DNA of 34,041 bases from contig JANMVV010000377.1 of NCBI GenBank assembly GCA_031392925.1, positions 1-34,041 of the forward strand, given 5' to 3'. The notes under the pieces were generated by a model that was given only the letters and a program-made list of their open reading frames with translations, was not told where the DNA came from and did not search any database. Positions 28,321 to 34,041 of this stretch are shown here, piece after piece (the first letter of the stretch is position 1; each line of letters begins with the position of its first letter). Position numbers and translations under genes: made by a program. The DNA is from JAGNNV01 sp031392925. GTDB lineage: Bacteria; Acidobacteriota; Vicinamibacteria; Fen-336; JAGNNV01.

Positions 28321-31300
28321 GCCGCGGCCAGGGCGCGCTCCTGCTTTCGCGGGGACAACCGGGCTCTGGCCCGCTCCATGGTGAGGTAGAAAACCGGGGT
28401 CAGGTAGAGGGTGAGGAACTGCGAGAAGAGCAAGCCTCCCACCACCGCGAGGCCAAGCGGCCTTCGAGACTCGGCGCCCGCGCCGATTCCGAGGGCGATG
28501 GGCAGGGTTCCGGCGAGGGCGCACATAGTGGTCATCATGATAGGCCGGAAGCGGACCAGGCAACCCTCGAAGATCGCGTCCCGCGCTGATTTCCCCTGGC
28601 CCTGGGCCTCGATGGCGAAGTCGATCATCATGATCGCGTTCTTCTTCACGATGCCCACGAGCATGATGATGCCCACGAACGAGTAGATGTTCAGGTCCTC
28701 GCCGAAGAGCGAGAGGGTCACGAGCGCGCCGAAGCCCGCGGCGGGGAGGCCCGAGAGAATGGTGATGGGGTGGAGGAAGCTCTCGTAAAGGATCCCGAGC
28801 ACGATGTAGATCACCAGCACGGAGAGCAGGAGCAGCCAGCCGAGGCCGCGCATCGACGACTCGAAGGCCTGGGCCGCGCCCTGGAAGCTCGTGCTCACCG
28901 AGACGGGCAGGATTTCTTTCGCCGCCGCGTTCACGCGGTCGAGGCCCTCGCCGAGCGAGGTGCCGGGTTTGAGGTTGAAGGAAAGGGTGACCGCGGGCAA
29001 CTGGCCGAGGTGATTCACGAGCAGGGGCGACACCTTCCGGGTAAGCGTGGCCACGGTCTCGAGGGGGACCAGGGCGCCGGTCGACGAACGCACGTGCAGC
29101 AGGGGCATCGTCCCGGGATCGCGCTGGAATTCGGGCATCAGCTCGGTGATCACGCGGTACTGGTTGTCGGGCGCGTAGATGGTCGAGACCTGGCGCGTGC
29201 CGTAGGCGGTGTAGAGCGCGTCCTCGACCTGCTGGGCGGTGACGCCGAGGGAGATGGCGCGGTCCCGGTCGATCTCGACATGGATCTGCGGGCTCTTGAG
29301 CTGCAGGTCGCTGGCCACGTCGTCGAGACCGGGCAGCGTCCGCATCTTCTGTTCGAGGAGCGGCGCGAGGCGATAGAGCTCGACGGTGTCGGAACTCTGC
29401 AAGGTGATCTGGTAGAGGCTCTTGGTCTGCAGGCCGCCGATGCGGATGGGAGGAAGGATCTGCGGGAAGGCGCGCACGCCCGACACCGCGGCGAATTTCG
29501 GGCGGAGATTTTCCATGATCCTCTGAGCCGAGGGCCGCGTGCCGCGGGGAGTCAGGCGCGCGAAGAGCCGGCCCGAGTTCATGGTGTTGGTGGTGCCGGA
29601 CGCGCCGATGCTGGAGTTGAACGCGTCGACCCCGGGCTCGTTCACCAGGATGTCCGAGAGCTTCTTCTGCTGGACGGCCATGGCGTCGAAGGAAACCCCC
29701 TGCGCCGCCTCGGCGTAGATGAGGATCTGGCCGATGTCCTCGGTGGGCAGGAAGCCCTTTGGCATGCGGGCGAAGAGGAGGCCCGTGGCGACCAGGATCA
29801 CCGCGGCGGCGGCGAGCACCGCGCGCGGCCGGCCCAGGATCGCGCCCAGCGAGGTTTCGTATCCCCGCCGCACCGCCTCGAACAGACGGCCGCCGTGGTG
29901 ATCGTGCTTCTTCCCCTCCGGCTGCGCCTTCAGGAAACGGCTGCACAGCATCGGGGTGAGGGTGAGCGAGACGAAGCCGGAGACGAGAATGGCGGCGGAA
30001 ATGGTCACCGCGAACTCGTGGAGGAGCCGCCCGAGCAGGCCGCCCATGAACAGGACAGGCAGAAACACCGCGACCAGGGAGATGGTCATGGACAGGATCG
30101 TGAACGAGACCTCCTTCGACCCCTTGAACGCGGCTTCCATCGGAGCTTCGCCGTCCTCGATGTGGCGGACGATGTTCTCCAGCATGACGATGGCATCGTC
30201 GACCACGAAGCCGACGCTCAGGGTCAGGGCCATGAGCGACAGGTTGTCGAGCGAATAGCCCAGCATGTACATGGCGAAGAACGTGCCCACGATGGCCATG
30301 GGCAGGGCCAGGCTCGGGATGATGGTGGCGGGCAGGTTGTGAAGGAAGAGGAAAATGACGAGGATGACCAGGCCGACGGTGAGGAGCAGCGTCCGCTTGA
30401 CGTCGTTGACCGATTCCTTGATGGGCTGCGCCCGGTCGAACAGGACGTCGAACTGAACCGAGGCGGGCAGGCGTTCGCGGAAGGTGGGTAGCAGGTCGCG
30501 GATGGCCTGCACCACCGCCACGGTGTTGGCGCCGGGCTGGCGCTGGATGGTGAGGGTGATCGCGCGTTCGAGGCCATGCTCGGTATTGAACCAGCTTGCG
30601 ACCTTGTCGTTCTCGACGCCGTCCACGACCTTGCCGAGATCCTGCAGGCGCACCGGCGAGCCGTTGCGGTACGTCACCACGAGGGGCCGGTAGGCTGCGG
30701 CGTTCGTGAGCTGTCCGTTCGCTTCCACGGTCAGCGCCTCATTGGCGCCCGAGAGGGTTCCGGTCGGGAGGTTGACGTTCCCCTTCTGAATGGCGGAGGC
30801 GACTTCGTCGATCCCGAGGCCCCGGCTGGCCAGTGCTCGGGGATCGAGTTGCACCCGCACCGCGTACTTCTGCGAGCCGATGACCCCCACCTGCGCCACC
30901 CCGCTGATCATGGACAGGCGCTGGGCGATCAGGGTCTGGGCGTAGTTGTCGACTTCGGAGAGCGGCCGGGTGGGCGAGTGGATGCTCATGAAGATGATGG
31001 GCTGGTCGGCCGGGTTCACCTTCTGATACGAAGGCTGCGTCGGCATGGTGGGCGGAAGCTGCGACGATGCCTTGCCGATTGCGGCCTGCACATCCTGCCC
31101 CGCCGCGTCGATGTTCCGATCGAGCGCGAACTGGAGCGTGATCTGGGTCAGGCCGAGCGCGTTCACCGAACTCATGGTGTCGAGGCCGGCGATGGTCGAG
31201 AACTGCTTTTCGAGAGGGGTCGCGACCGACGCGGCCATGGTGTCTGGGTTCGCGCCCGGAAGGCTCGCCACCACCTGGATGGTCGGGAAATCGACGTTGG

Positions 31301-31412
31301 GCAGATCGCTCACCGGCAGGAGGCGATAACCCGCGATGCCCGCGAGGAGGATCGCGGCCATGACCAGCGTGGTCGCGACCGGCCGCTTTATGAAGCCTTC
31401 GGCGATGTTCAC
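28317..31412 (-). CDS. RND efflux pump inner-membrane subunit (HAE1/MdtB-like)
   Basis: A 1031-residue inner-membrane transporter with the twofold RND repeat. The start FIKRPVATTLVMAAILLAGIAGYRLLPV and TM4 sequence VGFVVDDAIVMLEN (Asp405 and Asp406 of the proton relay) match MdtB/MdtC- and AcrB-type pumps, and GIVKKNAIMMIDFA in TM10 gives the matching Lys. Two large periplasmic loops hold the porter and docking domains. It uses the proton gradient to expel drugs, bile-like compounds or metabolites in a tripartite complex. The pump ATG overlaps the adaptor stop (ATGA at 31409-31412), so the two are co-translated. No TolC-type outer-membrane channel is in the window, so one is presumably encoded elsewhere. 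Confidence 0.95.
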   Translation of the reverse strand: MNIAEGFIKRPVATTLVMAAILLAGIAGYRLLPVSDLPNVDFPTIQVVASLPGANPDTMAASVATPLEKQFSTIAGLDTMSSVNALGLTQITLQFALDRNIDAAGQDVQAAIGKASSQLPPTMPTQPSYQKVNPADQPIIFMSIHSPTRPLSEVDNYAQTLIAQRLSMISGVAQVGVIGSQKYAVRVQLDPRALASRGLGIDEVASAIQKGNVNLPTGTLSGANEALTVEANGQLTNAAAYRPLVVTYRNGSPVRLQDLGKVVDGVENDKVASWFNTEHGLERAITLTIQRQPGANTVAVVQAIRDLLPTFRERLPASVQFDVLFDRAQPIKESVNDVKRTLLLTVGLVILVIFLFLHNLPATIIPSLALPMAIVGTFFAMYMLGYSLDNLSLMALTLSVGFVVDDAIVMLENIVRHIEDGEAPMEAAFKGSKEVSFTILSMTISLVAVFLPVLFMGGLLGRLLHEFAVTISAAILVSGFVSLTLTPMLCSRFLKAQPEGKKHDHHGGRLFEAVRRGYETSLGAILGRPRAVLAAAAVILVATGLLFARMPKGFLPTEDIGQILIYAEAAQGVSFDAMAVQQKKLSDILVNEPGVDAFNSSIGASGTTNTMNSGRLFARLTPRGTRPSAQRIMENLRPKFAAVSGVRAFPQILPPIRIGGLQTKSLYQITLQSSDTVELYRLAPLLEQKMRTLPGLDDVASDLQLKSPQIHVEIDRDRAISLGVTAQQVEDALYTAYGTRQVSTIYAPDNQYRVITELMPEFQRDPGTMPLLHVRSSTGALVPLETVATLTRKVSPLLVNHLGQLPAVTLSFNLKPGTSLGEGLDRVNAAAKEILPVSVSTSFQGAAQAFESSMRGLGWLLLLSVLVIYIVLGILYESFLHPITILSGLPAAGFGALVTLSLFGEDLNIYSFVGIIMLVGIVKKNAIMMIDFAIEAQGQGKSARDAIFEGCLVRFRPIMMTTMCALAGTLPIALGIGAGAESRRPLGLAVVGGLLFSQFLTLYLTPVFYLTMERARARLSPRKQERALAAA

Positions 31413-32521
31413 GACACCGGTCCCGCGGGCTTGGCGTTCACCTTCGCGCCAATGGTCAGCTTGACCTGCCCGTCCACCACCACGGTCTCGCCGGCTTCGA
31501 TGCCTTTCTCGACCAGGGTCTCGCCGTTCCGCGACGGCCCGATGGTGACCGGCCGGACTTCGGCGGTCTGGTCCTTCCTCACCACGAAGACGAAGGGGCC
31601 CGCCTGGCCGTCCTGAATCGCCGGACTCGGGACCACCACCGCGCCCTTGCGCACCGAGAGCACCATGAGGACGTCGACGAACTGGCCGGGCCAGAGCTTC
31701 CGCTCGGCGTTACCAAAGCGGGCCTTGAGGCTCACGTTCCCGGTGGCGCGGTCGATTTCGTTCTCGACGAAGGTGAGCGAGCCCTTCGCGGGGTCAGCCT
31801 CCTCGCCACGCCGGCGGGCGATGACCTCGAGCGTGCCGGCCTTGCGGATCTCCGAGAGACGCGCCTCGGGCACGGTGAACCGGACATCGATGGGATCGAT
31901 CTGGTGGATGGTGACCAGGGTGGTGGTGTCGAGGGCGCGCACGAGATTGCCGACTTTCACCATGACGCTGCCCGTCCGTCCGTCCAGGGGCGATCGGATG
32001 GAGCAGTAGTCGAGGCGCAGTTTCGCGGCTTGAATCGCGGCCTCGTCGCCTTTCAGGCCCGCCTCGAGGGCGCGTGCGGTGGCCGCCGCCTTGTCGTTCA
32101 CGTCGATCGAGACGATGCCCTGGGTGAAGAGGTCGGCGGCGCGCCTCTGCTCGGCCTCCGCGTTGTGGGCCTGGGCCCGGTCCCGCGCGAGGTTCGCCTC
32201 GGCCGCGGTCAGGGCCGCCTGATAGGGCCTCGGATCGATGGTGAAGAGCAGGTCGCCCGCGCGCACGTCCCGGCCTTCGCGGAAATGAATGGCCTCGAGC
32301 GCGCCTTCGACCTGCGGCCGCACGTCGACGGTCCAGGGAGACTCGACCGAGCCCACCACCCGCAATTCGATGGGGAAGTCGGCCTGCTTCGCCGCGGCCA
32401 CCGTGACCGGCACCGAAGCGGTGGCCGAAGGCGGCACGGTAGCACCTCCACAGGAGAGGAGAGTCGCGGCGAGGACAGCAAGCGCGAGCCGGTGGACGCG
32501 GGGCAGTTGGGGTTCCGTCAT
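31409..32521 (-). CDS. RND efflux periplasmic adaptor lipoprotein
   Basis: A 370-residue membrane-fusion protein. It starts with a lipoprotein signal, LAVLAATLLSC, with lipobox Cys24, so the mature protein is anchored by lipid. Residues about 60-100 and 175-200 form the split lipoyl domain (VRPQVEGALEAIHFREGRDVRAGDLLFTID and YCSIRSPLDGRTG), the coiled-coil hairpin runs about 100-170 (AALTAAEANLARDRAQAHNAEAEQRRA), and the beta-barrel and membrane-proximal parts follow (ATGNVSLKARFGN, KLWPGQFVDVLMVL). It bridges the pump and an outer-membrane channel. ATG 32521 follows a GGTGGG run at about -11. The divergent 188-base gap to arfB should hold the promoter; I see no operator. Confidence 0.92.
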   Translation of the reverse strand: MTEPQLPRVHRLALAVLAATLLSCGGATVPPSATASVPVTVAAAKQADFPIELRVVGSVESPWTVDVRPQVEGALEAIHFREGRDVRAGDLLFTIDPRPYQAALTAAEANLARDRAQAHNAEAEQRRAADLFTQGIVSIDVNDKAAATARALEAGLKGDEAAIQAAKLRLDYCSIRSPLDGRTGSVMVKVGNLVRALDTTTLVTIHQIDPIDVRFTVPEARLSEIRKAGTLEVIARRRGEEADPAKGSLTFVENEIDRATGNVSLKARFGNAERKLWPGQFVDVLMVLSVRKGAVVVPSPAIQDGQAGPFVFVVRKDQTAEVRPVTIGPSRNGETLVEKGIEAGETVVVDGQVKLTIGAKVNAKPAGPVS

Positions 32522-32709
32522 GATCAGCCCACCATCCTACCTGCGCCCTCCTCCTCGTCCCCGGTCACCCGGCGTGAAACGAAATCCTTGTTGCGTCGCC
32601 GACGCCCATAGCATCCCCGGGCTCGGCAAGCCTGGTCCTGGGCCTCGCCCTGAACGCGCCCCGCGTTCCAGCCTCATCGCCGGCCGCCTTCGTCTTGGGT
32701 ATCGTTGGC

Positions 32710-33120
32710 ATGATGCGACCTGTGATCCCGGACTCGGCTATCGAATGGAAGGGCGTGCGCGCGTCCGGGCCCGGTGGTCAGAACGTCAACAAGGTCGCGT
32801 CGAAGGTGGAACTGCGCGTCGACCTCTCGCGGATCAGCGGACTCGATCATCCGGCCCGGGCGAGGCTTTTGGCGCTCACCGCGTCCCGGCTGGATGCCAC
32901 CGGCCGGGTTCTGGTCACCAGCCAGCTCACCCGGGATCAGGGCCGCAATCTCGAAGACGCGATGGGGAAGGTCCGCGCACTTGTGGCGCAGGCGCAGATC
33001 GTTCCCAAGACACGACGGCCCACCAAACCGAGTCGGGCCGCGAAGGCCCGGCGGGTCGACGCCAAGAAGCTCGACGCCAGGCGCAAGGTGAACCGGGGAC
33101 GGACGTCGTTCCACGAATAG
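32710..33120 (+). CDS. arfB: Ribosome-rescue peptidyl-tRNA hydrolase ArfB
   Basis: A 136-residue protein with the GGQ peptide-release motif in ASGPGGQNVNKVASKVELR (18-36, GGQ at 22-24), as in ArfB/YaeJ and class I release factors, and a basic, Arg/Lys-rich C-terminal tail (TRRPTKPSRAAKARRVDAKKLDARRKVNRG) that in ArfB enters the empty mRNA channel of stalled ribosomes. It has no codon-recognition domain, so it frees nascent chains from stalled ribosomes without a stop codon. ATG 32710 and ATG 32713 are both possible; the first is listed. A TATCGT is four bases before it, so a leaderless message is possible. The aldehyde dehydrogenase gene starts 10 bases after the stop. Confidence 0.92.
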   Translation: MMRPVIPDSAIEWKGVRASGPGGQNVNKVASKVELRVDLSRISGLDHPARARLLALTASRLDATGRVLVTSQLTRDQGRNLEDAMGKVRALVAQAQIVPKTRRPTKPSRAAKARRVDAKKLDARRKVNRGRTSFHE

Positions 33121-33130
33121 AAAGGCACAC

Positions 33131-34041
33131 ATGTTTTTTGATCTGAAGGATTCTTCGCTCCTGCGCACGCAGGCGTTCGTGGGGGGGCGGTGGGCGGGGG
33201 CCGACTCGGGGTCGGTGACCACCATCAACAATCCGGCGACCGGGAAGCAGATCGTCTACGTGCCCAATATGGGGGCCGCGGAAACGCGCCGCGCCATCGA
33301 GGCCGCGAACGCCGCCTTCCCCGCGTGGCGGCAGAAGACCGCGAAGGAGCGATCGGGCCTGCTCCGGCGCTGGTTCGACCTCATCATGGCGAACCAGAAC
33401 GACCTCGCCCTCATCCTCACGAGCGAACAGGGCAAGCCGCTCGCAGAGGCGAACGGGGAGATCGCCTACGGCGCGTCTTTCATCGAGTGGTTCGCCGAGG
33501 AAGCGAAGCGCGTCTACGGCGAGACCATTCCGGCCAACACCGCGGACAAGAGAATCCAGGTCACCCGCGAGCCGGTGGGCGTGTGCGCGGCCATCACGCC
33601 CTGGAACTTCCCCAACGCGATGATCACGCGCAAGGCGGGACCGGCACTCGCCGCCGGATGCACCATGGTGTTAAAGCCCGCTCCGCAAACGCCGCTTTCC
33701 GCGCTCGCGCTCGCGGTGCTGGCCGAGCGCGCGGGTATTCCCGCGGGTGTCTTCAACGTGGTGACCGGGGATGCGGTCGCCATCGGCGCCGAGATGACCA
33801 GTAACCCCCTGGTCCGGAAGGTGACCTTCACCGGCTCCACGAAGACCGGCAAGCTCCTGCTGCGGCAGTGCGCGGACACGGTGAAGAACGTATCCATGGA
33901 ACTGGGCGGCAACGCGCCGTTCATCGTCTTCGACGACGCGGACCTGGACGCCGCGGTGGCAGGGGCCATGGCCTCGAAGTACCGGGCGAGCGGCCAGACC
34001 TGCGTGTGCGCGAACCGGATTCTGGTTCACGACGGTATCTA
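33131..34041 (+). CDS. NAD(P)-aldehyde dehydrogenase, 5' part (succinate-semialdehyde type)
   Basis: A partial gene of 303 codons seen, running out of the window. The start ATG 33131 has AAAGG about seven bases before it. Motifs of the ALDH superfamily are clear: ITPWNFPNAMITRKAGPALAAGCTMVLKPA (cofactor-binding), FTGSTKTGKLLL, MELGGNAPFIVFDDADLD with general base Glu257, and SGQTCVCANR with catalytic Cys291. ALILTSEQGKPLAEANGEIAYGASFIEWFAEEAKR is the pattern of succinate-semialdehyde dehydrogenases (GabD), with glutarate-semialdehyde as an alternative substrate. It would oxidise the aldehyde to the acid in the cytoplasm. A second Cys at 293 can form the redox-sensitive pair known in some GabD enzymes. 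The 10-base gap to arfB suggests co-transcription. Confidence 0.93.
   Translation, partial: MFFDLKDSSLLRTQAFVGGRWAGADSGSVTTINNPATGKQIVYVPNMGAAETRRAIEAANAAFPAWRQKTAKERSGLLRRWFDLIMANQNDLALILTSEQGKPLAEANGEIAYGASFIEWFAEEAKRVYGETIPANTADKRIQVTREPVGVCAAITPWNFPNAMITRKAGPALAAGCTMVLKPAPQTPLSALALAVLAERAGIPAGVFNVVTGDAVAIGAEMTSNPLVRKVTFTGSTKTGKLLLRQCADTVKNVSMELGGNAPFIVFDDADLDAAVAGAMASKYRASGQTCVCANRILVHDGI

Overview
The window is a 34 kb piece of a GC-rich bacterial chromosome with no phage, plasmid, IS, CRISPR or rRNA signal. Gene content fits a Gram-negative, Acidobacteriota-like soil or sediment bacterium: a sortilin/BNR-type secreted protein, transmembrane Ser/Thr kinases with PEGA domains, an RND pump, outer-membrane barrels, an Xaa-Pro aminopeptidase with a signal peptide, and a piece of an amidohydrolase. 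Myxococcota or another deep lineage cannot be excluded, because no taxonomic marker such as rRNA is present. Starts at GTG or TTG are common, and many adjacent genes overlap by four bases.

Layout. Positions 1-1366 hold the 3' end of a secreted BNR/sortilin-like protein, convergent with a leftward block at 1451-12669. Read in its own direction, that block encodes a RodZ-like membrane protein, an uncharacterised helical-repeat protein, a J-domain/TPR protein, a PP2C phosphatase, a transmembrane Ser/Thr kinase with PEGA ectodomain, a secreted TPR/NHL-like protein, a secreted triple-PEGA/PDZ/TPR protein, a small FHA protein, a 37-residue basic protein and an MFS exporter. Kinase, phosphatase, candidate phospho-Thr reader and extracytoplasmic PEGA partners therefore sit together, which suggests an envelope-sensing phosphosignalling unit.

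Positions 12839-14694 carry a saccharopine-dehydrogenase-like oxidoreductase coupled to an Rsm22-like methyltransferase. Then come tRNA-Leu(CAG), RNase R, and a convergent FMN split-barrel protein. Positions 17569-19414 form a three-gene unit: an outer-membrane barrel, an unknown Tat-type exported helical protein, and a Tat-type ferritin-like protein. After a palindromic repeat region, 19655-24334 encodes an FmdB-type zinc ribbon, a secreted cupredoxin, a HAMP-linked receptor Ser/Thr kinase and a porin-like barrel. Convergent to this is a PAS-PAS-GGDEF-EAL protein.

Positions 26448-32521 on the minus strand carry an RND efflux adaptor and pump, a C-terminal remnant of an amidohydrolase, and a secreted aminopeptidase P. 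The right edge holds ArfB (ribosome rescue) followed closely by an aldehyde dehydrogenase cut by the window end.

Most notable points: the kinase/PP2C/FHA/PEGA cluster with repeated Thr-Ile sites in the kinase linker; a receptor Ser/Thr kinase with histidine-kinase-like input architecture and an HGD catalytic loop beside a cupredoxin; three copies of an intergenic palindromic repeat; TAGAAT/TATAAT boxes very close to start codons; and an amidohydrolase fragment with its own ribosome binding site.
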